Assembly (NCBI GenBank): GCA_023213315.1
Contig: JAKCPI010016369.1
Span: 1-64,000 of the forward strand
Length of the DNA: 64,000 nt
From: Euborellia annulipes
Taxonomy: Eukaryota; Arthropoda; Insecta; Dermaptera; Anisolabididae
Direction: 5' to 3'
Part shown: one piece after another, positions 35,268-46,650 of the stretch
How the letters are laid out: the number at the start of each line of letters is the position of its first letter
How positions within the stretch are numbered: the stretch's first letter is position 1
Position numbers and translations under genes: made by a program
The notes under the pieces: model-generated
The model's input: only the letters and a program-made list of their open reading frames with translations
Database searches by the model: none
Told to the model about the DNA's origin: nothing

Positions 35268-35594
35268 AAGCGCCCCATATAGCTGTACTTTGGTACGCGA
35301 GACGGATCCGGCGATTTTTCACCACACACGTGTACGAGCCGGGTTCGCTACAAACCAAATCCGCATTGTGTGGGCTCTCACGAGCCGAGCCGAGCCAAAA
35401 ATAAAATAAAATACTTTATCTGAGGAACGAGCCCGATCCGTGAGAGCCCACACAAGTGCGGATCTGCTCCCGACCGAGCTGGACAGAAGGCCCAGACGGA
35501 TCTGCCCCGGCTCGGCTCGTGAGAGCCCACACACTTGCGGATTTGGCTCGTTTGAAGGCGAGCCGGGCTCGTATACGGCGTGTATGGGGCGCTT
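35268..35594. mobile_element. GC-rich MITE right behind the LINE tail
   Basis: The ends AAGCGCCCCATA and TATGGGGCGCTT are perfect inverted repeats. Inside, GTGAGAGCCCACAC units occur in both orientations and GAGCCGAGCC runs recur. No clear target duplication is seen. The long open frames on both strands come from this composition. Confidence 0.65.
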
Positions 35595-35624
35595 TAGAAT
35601 CAAAATAAAAAGTACCCCAGGCAT

Positions 35625-35766
35625 TTTCTCATGTGATTATTTCATTATTAAAATAAAAAAATATGAAAACAACATAGGTGAGAATTTCAATAAAGATTTC
35701 CATTTTATTTGATAAAAACAATGAAATAATCACATATGAAATTCCTTTAAGATTGACCCTCACTGA
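35625..35766. mobile_element. Mariner-type MITE, left end lost
   Basis: Arms GTGATTATTTCATT and AACAATGAAATAATCAC and the right end GATTGACCCTCACTG match the 7683/28303 family. The left terminal repeat is missing, perhaps removed by the neighbouring insertion. Confidence 0.65.
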
Positions 35767-36123
35767 ACAGGGGTAACTTACATAAGGTACTTCTCTAGAG
35801 ATTTACAAATAAAAAAATTCGTGAATTCAATTACCTTCTCTTTAAATACATATACTAGTATATAATTATATATTCATCAATAATATAACAATATATATAC
35901 ATTATATAAAATTCTATTGTTTTCCATCCTCATTTTGGTCAATATATTCAGACCTAAAATCAATGGCTTGGAAAACTGATTAGTATTTTAAATTAAAATT
36001 AACCTTTTAACTATTAACAAAAAAGACATAAATGAAAACATTAATGTTTATACTGTCGGAAACGTCGTTTGTGTTTAATGATGTATATATCCGAAAAAAA
36101 AGAACAATTTTCTCAACCAATAT

Positions 36124-36130
36124 TATAAAA
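36124..36130 (+). promoter_or_regulatory. TATA box of the Asn/Gln-rich secreted protein gene
   Basis: TATAAAA lies 42 nt before the ATG with ACCAAT just upstream. Initiation about 30 nt downstream would leave a very short leader. Confidence 0.5.
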
Positions 36131-36165
36131 GAGCAAATAATTTCATCAACTGTATCATTTTCATT

Positions 36166-39100
36166 ATGGAGTTCTATAATAAGAAATCACTGATCATTTT
36201 GTTAGGTTTTTGTGCTTTGGTTCAGGTATTATATTTTTTTTTTTTATAATTTATTATTTTTAGTTTGGTTTAATCAATGAATTAAAATAGGGATTAAAAT
36301 GCCGGTCAGAAGATGATGATAATAGCCAACAAGAATTCCAAGAGGCATTAAGAAGATGTATCGTAAATGACGAAAGTAATCAAAACGAAAATGAAGGTGG
36401 ACAAAATTGGTCTCAAAGTCAAGGTGGAGGAGGACGAGCTGTTTATGGTCGTCAAGGAGTTTCTTTTTCGAAAGGTCAAAATGACGATTATGGGGATCGT
36501 GGCACATCTTATAATAATCAGAGAACTCGAGGGCCAAATAGAGAAAATGAGGATTATAATGAGGATCATCGACCAACATCAATGAGTGGTATATTATATT
36601 AATATATATATATTATAGATATTTATTTGTAATCAGAGGCTTCATTTGGGGGGTATTTGCCTCCCCCCCAAGGGCTCTGATTTTTTAAAATTTCATATTA
36701 TTCTTTAAATAAAATATTTCAAAATATATCTACGAGTACAAAATTAAACACTTAATTAAATTAAATATCTTTTGGCCAAATTTGAGTATAGTGAGAGCCA
36801 CAATAGTTAAGTCCCCACATGGTATTTAGATGATGGTATTTTAATGATCAAAAAAATTTAAAATTATTTCACTATATAGCATACACTTGAGGGTATAGGT
36901 ACCAGGTGGGGACTTAATTGTGGCGCTCACTGTATCTATTTGTTAGTAAATTAAAAAAAAAAAGTTTGCCCCTTCTCCCAAGAAAAAGTTGAAATGATGC
37001 CAGTGTTTTAAATTCATAAAATTTTCTTAAGTAAAACATCAGTCATTTTATATAAAAATTTATTAATTCATTCATTCATTTAATTAACTGGATTTTTAAT
37101 TACTTTAAAATAGATAATAGAGGAATGTCAAGGAACCAAAGGACCAATTATGGACATGCTGGATACTCTAATTCTAATAAGAATGGAAATTATAATAATA
37201 TGAATAATACCAGAAGTAACAACAATTCACCATTACAACAAATGAATCCGGTAATTGTATTAATGATCGCTTTTACTGTTGAATAATAACTAGGGTAGGA
37301 CACCAACTAAATTTTGGTCTGAATAATTTCGGTTCAAAATTTTTTTATGTTATTTTCCCATGATAAATAGGATCTGACTGTGATAATAACATAGATGTAT
37401 ATACATTATATTTCATGTATCTAAATCTATTTCAATCACCCTTTTGGCATCATATTTCTTTCTCACGATAAATTCTTTAGTTGAGTGAATAAGGTGCAGA
37501 CAGATGAAATATAAACGACTTTTATTTTTACTTATAATCGTTTCTTGTCGCTCATTGCTCCCTTCTTTATGAGAGATAAGTTGTGAAATTATTAATAGTG
37601 AAGACATGGAAGAATTTGTATACATAGTAGCTAAATTATTTTAGACCTAATCCAATGATTCATTAGGTATTTACTATGTAAATATTACACCTCTATTTAT
37701 TGTCAAATACATCAAATGTTTCAAAAACTTATGAGAGGAAGGGAGCGATTAGCGACCGAAAATATCAACGATAGTTAAAAAACGTTTTTTTTATTTCATA
37801 TGTGCCTTTATCCACTCATTTAACAGCAACTATAAATATATAAAATTTTTAGATTATTTTGAAAATAATGAAGAAATAAAATAAATAAATTCCAGAAATG
37901 ACAATGGCAGTGATAATAATAATTGAATAATAGCCTTTGGATGCGAATTCAAATTATTTCATTATTTAGTCCAATTTGAAGTTACGTGACAAACTATAGC
38001 TGGTCGAAATAGATTCGGATCATGAAATAAAATATATATTCTTCTATCTCTATCGTGTGAGAATAGCATAGATGTATATAAAACAAAATGCAACTTATAC
38101 CTGTAATGTTATATTCATAAGAGGGCAGAAAAATGAGAGAAGCATCTAGAGTTTTCTCTTTATTTATTTAATTCACATTCCGTATTTGAACCATCTTCAG
38201 AGCTGGCGAAAAGTCATTATGAAAGTGTCACAATGGATTTTATACATAGTTGAATCAAACCCTTATATATATAAAATACATACATAGTATGCGATGACCA
38301 GGTACATAAATTTCCTGGTCATCGCATACTGTATATGGCGTGATTCTTTTACAAACCGAACACTTTCTGACCGACATGTTTTTGATTTGGCTGAAATTCT
38401 TTTTTACGGGTTCTATAACGAAAAAAAAGATAGCCATCCGCGAGGATTTCTTTTTCTCTAATATTTTGGGAAATATCGAGGGTAGAAAATGTGAAAATTT
38501 GATGATTTTCTGCTTAGACGCTCATTTTTTAAAAATTCATAACTCTGGTTCAATTTGAGCTAGAAAAAAACTTTTTACCATTTTAAAGCTAAAAGAGTGA
38601 ACTTTAAGAAAAAAATGTTCCACCAAGATTTATTAAAGATTTCACATTGCTATCAACAATTGAAATCTTTAAATCGATCACAACAATGGGGCCCCAACTG
38701 TATTGCATTTTTATTATAACCATCGCATTCTACGTCAGATTTTATGCCGATAACGGTTTTTAATCGATGGAGAATTAATTACTACTATTGAAAAAAAATC
38801 CCGCCAAGTGCTCTCATGCGGTAAAATGACGTCATATCAAAAATAAGAAAAAAAAGTCGGGGGGTATTGAACCACTCTTTCTAAAACTATATTTAGATTT
38901 AATGTAGCTTTTATGGTCAAGTAGCTATCCGTTGCACAAGTAGGGCTATTTTTCGATATTTTTTTGCCTAAAAAATGAGGTTTTTCGAGAAAAAAACTAA
39001 TTTTGGAGTTAATTACTCGGGATTTTTTTACTTATTCTATTAGAGGTTTTCTTTCTGCACCAAATGACATCCCATTTAGTCTGATCTGAATAGCCGTTCG

Positions 39101-42080
39101 GAATCTACAGGGGTTTTAAACTTTCAAATTATAATTTACCGCAGCGCGGTAAAATAAAATGATAGGAAAAAAATGAATGGTGAAATCTTTAGCTGAAAAC
39201 TCATTCTTTCTAACCGTATATTCCCCATAATTATACCTTTTAAGACAGAGGAGTTATTCAAGCCGATAAACTTTTTCGTGCAAAGATTTTTTTCTTGACC
39301 TAGGGCATGCACGAAAAAGTTTATCGGCTTGAGTAACTCCTCTGTCTTAAAAGGTATAATTATGGGAAATATACGGTTAGAAAGAATGAGTTTTTCAGCT
39401 AAAGATTTCACCATTTATTTTTTTCCTATCATTTTATTTTACCGCGCTGCGGTAAATTCTAATTTGAAGTTTAAACCCCTGTAGATTCTGAACGGCGAAT
39501 CAGATCAGACTACATGGGATGTCATTTGGTGCAGAAAGAAAACCTCTAATAGAATAAGTAAAAAAATCCCGAGTAATTAACTCAAAATTAGTTTTTTTCT
39601 CGAGAAACCTCATTTTTAGGCAAAAAAATATCGAAAAATAGCCCTACTTGTGCAACGGATAGCTACTTGACCATAAAAGCTACATTAAATCTAAATATAG
39701 TTTTAGAAAGAGTGGTTCAATACCCCCGGACTTTTTTTTCTTATTTTTGATATGACGTCAGTTTACCGCATGAGAGCACTTGGCGGGATTTTTTTTCAAT
39801 AGTACTAATTGATTCTCCATCGATTAAAAACCCGTTATCGGCATAAAATTTGACGTAGAATGCGATGGTTATAATAAAAATCCAATACAGTTGGGGCCCC
39901 ATTGTTAAAATCGATTTAAAGATTTCAATTGTTGATAACAATGTGAAATCTTTAATAAATTTTGGTGGAACAATTTTTTTCTTAAAGTTCACTCTTTTAG
40001 CTTTAAAATGGTAAAAAAGGTTTTTTTCTAGCTCAAACTCAGAACCAGAGTTATGAATTTTTAAAAATGAGCGTCTAAGCAGAAAATCATCAAATTTTCA
40101 CATTTTCTACCTTCGATATTGCCCAAAATGTCAAAGAAAAGAAAATCCTCGCGGATGACTATCTTTTTTTCATTATAGAACCCGTAAAAAAAAAACATTT
40201 CAGCCAAATCAAAAACATGTCGGTTAGAAAGTGTTCGGTTTAATTTAAAAAAGAATCACCCATATATATTTATTATATGAGTTTGATTCAACAATGTATA
40301 AAATCCACTGACACTTTCTATTGACTTTTGCCTTAGCTACTGAAGATTGTTTAAATACGAATGATAATATTTGTTTACCAGAATATATATACAAATCAAA
40401 TTCTTGAGTATTAATTTTTAAAATTTTACATTAAATAAATTTTATTCCGAAAAAATATTTTCTCAAATCTCCGGGGGGGGGGATTAGTACGCACCTACTA
40501 TATCCGTTCTTGCCTTGAGATTAAACAACCAAAATGCTTAGCCAGCGGAACACCCTCTGAGCACATCAGAGCGCCAAGGGTAGTGGCGGATCAGGTGTTT
40601 TTGGGGGTGATAATCTGGAGTGACTGATCGCACAGCACACATTTTTTTCTTAATTTCGGTAATTTAAAGGCCCATTCTGTACTTGTTTGCCAGAATATAA
40701 ATATAAATCAAATTTTAAAGTATTAATTTTTTAAATTTTACATTAAAAACACATTTTTTTTTCGAAAAAAAAAGTATATATTTTTTTTAAATCTCAGGGG
40801 GTAATTACCCTTACCCTAGCTAATCCGCCCTTGACTTGTGTGGCGCCTTATTTTCCCGCATTTATAAATTTTGTCAGAAACAATTGAGGAACCGACCGAA
40901 TATTCGGTTTCGGTTACGGTTTCGGCCAGTTTCGACCAAAATCATGGTTTCGGCCAAAAAGTGGCCGAACCTTTCGGCCGGCCGAAACCAGAGTTCGAAA
41001 AAATGGGATGAGACTCGCATGCCAAAAAAAAAAAAAGGTCAAATAATTTGCACTTGAGGGAGAAAAAAAAATTTAGTCTCCCTAAAAAAAAGGTAAAATG
41101 ATTTTCACGGGAGGGAAAAAAATTCAAAAAAAAAAAAAAAAGGTAAAATAAAAAAATATAGGAAATATTAGTTTTTCGGTTTCGGTTACGGTTTCGGCCG
41201 AAACTAAGGTTGAAGGCCGAATATTTTCGGTTTCGGCTGAAAATCTTGTTTCGGTCGGACCCTAGAAACAATATACTGTATGCCGACACAAAAAATCTGG
41301 TGTAACAAGCACAGACACAACTTTCGATTACCAAAGATAAGAGAAAGTTGTGTGCTGTGCGACCAGCACACCATATTTTTTCAATTTATTAAAGTGAATT
41401 TTGATTGGGAAAATATTAATTTGAAAAATAGATTTTAGACTTTCACGATTGTTATTATAAGAAATATAATACATACATTTTTGCCATTTATCATCGTTTA
41501 TTATTCCAGTAACTAATAATACAAAAATAAACCAACATTAATTTTAAAATGATAACTAATTAAAGGTCTTAGGAAAATAGAGCTTTTCAACAAAAATGAT
41601 TTTTTATAGTTTTTGCTGCTATAGACCTATAAGGTTTATTTTCTTAACTCTAATTTCCAAACAGTGTTTATTCATCTGAGCTGAAATTGATTCGGTGCCA
41701 ACTATGTCAGAGTCAGGCAGACAAAACTTCTTTCAATTATATCTTGTTTACTTTATTTTTCAATTAACGCTATGTTTTAAGTTGAAGATTTCTTGATTTA
41801 AATATTACCATATTCCTAGCGAATATAAAAAAAAACTCGAAATATTATATATATGAATAATAATATTCTACGAATAAATAAGTTATTAAATAATATTTTC
41901 CATTGTGTTTTACTATAAGTAATTATTAATAATAAGTAGGAAATCAAAATTTTTTTTCTCTTAGTTCAAAGATCAATTGATAAATTGATATTATCATTTT
42001 TGATCAAAATCATTTGCTTCTAGGCGAAAGACCATCAACCTCAATCAAAACCAATCGAGATCAACTCAGCTGCCTCGTAG
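36166..42080 (+). CDS. Secreted Asn/Gln/Gly-rich protein, unrecognised family
   Basis: Exons 36166-36225, 36291-36588 and 37114-37250 join in frame (phases 0 and 1) with GT-AG introns. Exon 1 encodes MEFYNKKSLIILLGFCALVQ, a signal peptide. Exon 2 starts GLKCRSEDDDNSQQEFQEAL then RRCIV, the only two cysteines, and turns into a low-complexity region rich in Asn, Gln, Gly, Asp and Arg that fills exon 3. The last exon is uncertain. A good acceptor (TTTGCTTCTAG) precedes 42024-42080, phase 0, encoding AKDHQPQSKPIEINSAAS and stop, total 182 residues. Alternatives are read-through of the exon 3 donor (NPVIVLMIAFTVE, stop at 37284) or an exon at 37896 that stops after one codon. The 4.8-kb last intron would contain the large inverted repeat at 38176-40366. 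The Cys spacing recalls the first part of some small secreted binding proteins, but I claim no homology. Confidence 0.6.
36789..36932 (+). mobile_element. Mariner-type MITE, second subfamily
   Basis: The ends AGTGAGAGCCACAATAGTTA and TAATTGTGGCGCTCACTG are inverted and flanked by TA. It lies in intron 2 of the Asn/Gln-rich gene. Confidence 0.75.
38176..40366. repeat. Large inverted repeat, about 1.1-kb arms
   Basis: The arms 38176-39282 and 39308-40366 are close reverse complements around a 25-nt loop at AACTTTTTCGTGCA. The left arm has an extra 60-70 bp palindrome (TATGCGATGACCAGG... near 38284-38335) missing from the right arm. All frames within are mirror images of each other and look non-coding. 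It lies in the proposed last intron of the Asn/Gln-rich gene. Confidence 0.9.
40581..40833 (+). mobile_element. 3606-type hAT copy, decayed
   Basis: It has the family ends (AGTGGCGGATCAGG and TAATCCGCCCTTG) and the GATCGCACAGCACAC core. No target duplication can be read. A further internal fragment of the family is at 40376-40490. Confidence 0.65.
40885..41264 (+). mobile_element. TTCGG-rich hAT MITE
   Basis: Identical 8-bp duplications GAAACAAT flank it (40877-40884 and 41265-41272). The ends GAGGAACCGACCGAA and TTTCGGTCGGACCCTA are inverted, and the sub-ends carry tandem TTTCGG/TTACGG units. A second copy is at 54812-55229. Confidence 0.88.
41283..41372. repeat. R2 short fold-back
   Basis: The arms ACACAAAAAATCTGGTGT...CACAACTTTC and GAAAGTTGTGTGCTG...ACACCATATTTTTT pair. 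Other copies are at 53231, 53335 and 63466, with a half copy near 59096. Confidence 0.6.
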
Positions 42081-42596
42081 TGAACTTGCAACATGAACAA
42101 ACAAGATAGGCATCGAGGCATCGCTGATGAATTGCAAAGCGTTGAAAGGTAATCCACGAAAAAATTCAATTTGTTTAATAGAATTAATTTTTATGATCGC
42201 TGATAAATGATAAGAGATGAAAAAGTTACTGATTGTGAAAATCATTCAAGAGACACTGAATTGAATATTCAATTGTGAGTCAAAATATTGCCGGTATTCA
42301 AGTCAAATAGACTTCATCAATTAACCATTTCCTAATTATAATTTTATTATAAAAATAATGAAAAGTAGTTAAACTTCCGAACATATGAAAAAAATAAGGC
42401 CACTTAGTATGTTCATTAATAATTTCTATTGTATTGATACAATATAATAGACAAGCAAATTAATATTGAGATGCTAATACGTATAATTAAGGTGAATGTG
42501 TGGAAGCTATTTAGACTATTACTTTCAAAAGATAATTGTTTCATTTTAAATATACCAGCCTGACCACAAGAAATCTTGACCACTATGGATGACCAA

Positions 42597-42926
42597 TAAA
42601 GAAAGAGCGAATGCAGCTATTTTTATTTCGTTTGTTAGGCACTTCAAGCCGACGTTTCGGTCAGATTTGCGACCATCCTTAGGGCTGAAGTAACACTTCT
42701 CAAAAGTCAAATGGCGCAATTGTGTTAAATATTAATTGTCATTTAATAAGGACCATAGGCTATGTGAGTCAAGGTGGGTTTTCTAATAAATCTAACTGCA
42801 CCATTCGACTTTTAAGAAGTTTTATTGACACACTTCAGCCCTGAGGATGGTCGCAAATCTGACTGAAACGTTGGCTTGAAGTGTCTAATAAACGAAATAA
42901 AAATAGGTGCATTCGCTCTTTCTTTA
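42597..42926. repeat. Fold-back with hammerhead-like cores
   Basis: Arms AAAGAAAGAGCGAATGCAGC and GTGCATTCGCTCTTTCTTT enclose a unit in both directions. The plus strand at 42841-42870 reads CTGAGGA, a GGTC/GACT stem, then GAAACG. The minus strand copy at about 42688-42652 reads CTAAGGA...CGAAACGTC, so one core base differs. Confidence 0.75.
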
Positions 42927-43816
42927 TTCCTTACTACAAAATATACTCAGCTATCCACCTCGCACTAATATAGGAGTTTTATTGCAAAAAAAATTTTAAA
43001 TACAAATTTTTTTAAATTTCTTTTAAAACAACTTTTATTAAAAAAAATTTATTATAGCTATTTCTTTGTCTAAACTATACAAAAAGTAAATTAAAACACT
43101 AGAGGTGGGTTGAGAGGGAGCAAAAAATATTAATTAATTATTAATATTATGATTTTAATCATACAAAAGTTCTTTATTAGTGCTAATATGAATCCGGAAC
43201 TAAAATATAATGCAAATCATTATTACTCCTATTATCCTCCCTTCCTTGAATGCGCCACTACCTCTCATACCCCAAAAGTTTCGGCCCCCTCCTTACAAAA
43301 ACTCTAAGACCGTCACTGATCATTGAAAAATTTATTAGAAAAGATATAAATATGCTTAAATATCCATTCAAATGAATTTTCCTCTCACAGTTACTCATAA
43401 TATATTGATTGATTTATAAAGAAAACAAATTAAAATGATTCAATTAAATTTGAGAGGGGGGGGGGGAGTGCGTACGCAATTCCGATTTCGATACACATTT
43501 CGTAATTATTTTTGACAATTGTATCTTCCTTCTATTTCAGTGGTTTCTAAACTGTGAACCGAGGCTTGTTTGGTTGATCTGGACGATAACCCTTCCCTCC
43601 CCCAAATGAATAATTTTAGAGAATATAAAAAATATTTTTAATCATTACTATCTATAATAGATCTATATATTAACGGAGCCATGAACCTAAAGTTTGGAAA
43701 CCTCTGTATTACGATAAAGATGCAATGTTTTTATAGTTTTCGGCATCTTAGGCTTCAACGATACACATATTAAAACTATATGAGTTACAAATTCAATATA
43801 ATTATACATGTACAAT

Positions 43817-44035
43817 CAAGGACGGATCCAGAGGTGTTTCTCGGGGGGGGGGGGTAATCTGGTGTGACTCGTCGCACAGCACACTATTTTTTCTTAATTT
43901 CGGTAATTCAAAGGCGCATTCTGTACTTGTTTGCCAGAATATAAATACAAATCAAATTTTTAAGTATTTATTTTTAAAATTTTACATTAAAAATAAATTT
44001 TTTTGCGAAAAAAAGGTATTGGGGGGGGGGGGGGG
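43817..44035 (+). mobile_element. 3606-type hAT copy, 3' end lost
   Basis: It begins CAAGGACGGATCCAGAGG and keeps the GTCGCACAGCACAC core, but runs into a G-run and GC-rich sequence of another element (to about 44110) instead of its own right end. Confidence 0.6.
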
Positions 44036-44846
44036 TAGCGTAACCAGGTGGGGGCGAAGGGGCGGCGCTCGCGCCCACTACCCCCGGAAGTTCCCCGGGG
44101 GGGGGGGGATTTTATATAGGCTGTCATAGTCTCTTATTCATCAATATAAATGATTCAGGCATATTTATTTTTACCATTTGGCAATCTGAAATCCAAATGA
44201 TTTAAATAAATATTAAAATATATTCCTATTTCTTACTATTTGTCCCCTAAGGGGGATGTGAAATTTTAATATAAAATTATTTTCTGGGCTATGTAGTTGT
44301 AGGATAAAAAAAAAAACTTCAAAAATAAAATTATAATCGTATATAATTGATCTCCATTTGCCTCTTTAAATAAAAAAAAGTTTTCTATTGATTGCCTTAA
44401 CCAATTTTTAAAAGAAAATAAAAAATTGGGTCTGGAAAAATTTGAATGACGATATTAAAAAAAAAAAAAAAAATTCGACATCTTAGACCATTTAGCTCCT
44501 ATTCTTATTTAAATTTAGTCAATACAATTTCAATAATAATTAGGAGAGATGTGAACGTCAAATCAAAACTTCTATCTCTCTTCCCCCGCCTAGGGCAAAA
44601 TTTAAAATTTTGAAACCCAACCATTATTTAAAAAAAGAAAGATAAGGAAAAACTCCCAATTTTTTAAATATTTAAAGTGGAAAAATTCATTAAAAATTAT
44701 ATTTCTATGGGATATATTCAAATGAACGATAGGTCAAGTGGTTGTTAATCAAGGTAGGAGAAGCAATAAGCAACAAACAGACAAACCATGTCCTCGTGTT
44801 AGTGATAACTTGGGAGTTAGTATAGGCGTCATCCAATTGGAGTTCG

Positions 44847-44880
44847 TCAGTCGTGCACAAGTCGGACACTCGTGTGGTTG
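44847..44880 (+). promoter_or_regulatory. Inr plus DPE core promoter
   Basis: TCAGTC (A at 44849) matches the arthropod Inr, and GGTTG at 44876-44880 sits exactly at +28 to +32 and fits the DPE consensus RGWYV. No TATA box is placed for this start. Confidence 0.55.
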
Positions 44881-44993
44881 TGATGATAGTAAAAGGAAGA
44901 AAAAACTTTGTGAATGTAATGTAAACATAAACCAAAACATTAATTTACTAAATTAGTAGTCATCATTTGGATCTGTGTTGGTGAATAATAAAA

Positions 44994-45026
44994 ATGCCTA
45001 GAAACAACGAGCAATCACAGGCAGAG
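44994..45026 (+). CDS. First coding exon of an unidentified gene
   Basis: The ATG at 44994 opens MPRNNEQSQAE and runs to the donor GTAGGA at 45027 (phase 0). It follows the Inr/DPE promoter at 44847-44880, giving a leader of about 145 nt. No next exon could be assigned, so the gene may have long introns or leave the window. The leader also has open frames on both strands, which I take as chance. Confidence 0.35.
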
Positions 45027-45300
45027 GTAGGATTTATTTATAAATATAAAAAAAAAAACGCAAAAATACGATTATCTCACGGAAATGTGTGATTGACATT
45101 TAATATTTAAATTAGATAATTTTTATTTAAATTTTGAAAAGTCAATTATGATTCTTTGAGATAAAGTAGAGATTGATTAATAATTAAAATTAATTTGAAT
45201 ATGTATTTATAAAACCAAGATTTCGATAGATATTTTTTTTCTTTCCATAGTATAATTTAAAATTGATAGAAGGATGTTTTTTTACAAGTAACATGGAAAA

Positions 45301-45430
45301 ATTTGGTTTTTCGGCAGGCGGAGCCATTTAGACTAATTTTATTTTAATTCAAATAATTTTTTTTTTTTGTTGAGAAGCGAACTACTGACCCTTGGAAGCG
45401 AGATCTCTTCCACTACTCCAAGGGACAGGG
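45301..45430 (-). mobile_element. SINE-B copy, decayed
   Basis: It shares the tRNA-like head of the family on the minus strand (GAGAAGCGAACTACTGACCC, then CACTACTCCAAGGG) and the GGAGCCATTTAGAC segment. Confidence 0.55.
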
Positions 45431-45595
45431 GTAAAGGAAAAAGTGAAGTAATTAGGAATATTTACATTTAGAAAGTATATTCTATTTACATATTTTTTTA
45501 AAATTAAAAATTTAATTCCCGACTAAAAGAGATTTCGAAAAATTTATTATTAACTACTTCAGTTAAGCCATGATTAAGTGATCGAATCTTATAGT

Positions 45596-45836
45596 CATGG
45601 GCGTGCCAGACTTCTTGTTAGGGGGGAACCCCTCGTTAGGGCGAGAGGGGGTTTGCAATTAATATATACATAGATTATTAATTATTTATTTAAATAAAAA
45701 AAAAATTAAATTAATGTAGTGGATTGGGGTGTTAAAAAAATCCCAATGGGAAAAATATATATTTGCTTGTTTTTTTTTAATTTTTAGGACCAGCCAGGGG
45801 GGCAACGGCCCCCCTGCCTCCCCTGGCACGCCCATG
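45596..45836 (+). mobile_element. hAT MITE
   Basis: The ends CATGGGCGTGCCAG and CTGGCACGCCCATG are perfect inverted repeats, with identical 8-bp duplications CTTATAGT at 45588-45595 and 45837-45844. Confidence 0.9.
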
Positions 45837-46493
45837 CTTATAGTTTTTATTAATATTAGCCCATTAATCATTTTTCAACTAAAAATTAATATAGCTTCTA
45901 AGTTGAAAAGAAATATTTATCACTTAATAAAAAATGAATGCATTTATAGATTATTAATTCACTATTGAGTCATTTCAGATAAAATATTTTTGTGAGTTTT
46001 CAATAAGTATTTAATTTTATTTCTTATATAATTATACTCGTATATGAATATTTATATCAAAATATAGCTACTTCGAATAGACGCAATCAGAGAATTTTTT
46101 TTTCCAATATCATATTCGATTTTGACATAGGTAAAACCCTCTCAAAACGAATGAAATTTTTTATCTGGAGTTGCCGATAAGATTACTAAGCTAAGAAAAG
46201 ATTTATAAAAGAGCTAGTATTATTCTCCCTCATTTATCAAAAATTTCGAAAAAGTCATGTGGTAGGGGCATATCTATCCAAGATTACAAACTGCTTTCCT
46301 TTTCTAATTCCTGAGGCCCGTGAATTTATCCTTGAATTCTTCCAGGCACGATTTCAATTTTTGTTTAAAATACGTCCCTCAGTTATTTGACAATTGATGA
46401 TAAGGATAGAGAAAAGAGGAAAAGAAAAGAAGGAAATTAATTAATGTCTTGGTTAATATTTTGTTGTAATTATTTATGTATCAATCATAGGTC

Positions 46494-46530
46494 CCGAGGA
46501 AGGACACGAATGGCTTTCGAAACGTCGACA
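46494..46530 (+). other. Solitary hammerhead-like core
   Basis: It reads CCGAGGA, a stem region, then CGAAACGTCGAC. The first box has C for the usual U (CTGANGA), so activity is doubtful. I see no inverted partner nearby, unlike the other cases. Confidence 0.4.
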
Positions 46531-46650
46531 AATAAATTAAAAAATCTGATTTGCCATTTGCTCTCCATATATTTAATTGCAAATTAGCTTAGTTTTCTTT
46601 AAAAATTTAAAAATTTATTCATTACAATCGAAAATGGCTGATGAGTAGAA

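Noticed and set aside
35319..35712. Frames of 90-101 codons on both strands
   Set aside because: They come from the GC-rich inverted-repeat MITE at 35268-35594, with few stops because of composition.
36274..36582. Minus-strand frames opposite the Asn/Gln-rich exon
   Set aside because: They are antisense shadows of a spliced exon with signal peptide; His/Tyr/Leu-rich composition follows from the complementary codons.
39136..39992. Minus-strand frames of 83-92 codons within the 38-40 kb inverted repeat
   Set aside because: They are mirrored between the two arms, AT-rich, and show no domain. Frames in both arms arise from the inverted structure.
40836..41334. Frames of 73 and 130 codons on both strands
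   Set aside because: They span a hAT MITE made of TTTCGG units; the repeats, not coding selection, keep the frames open.
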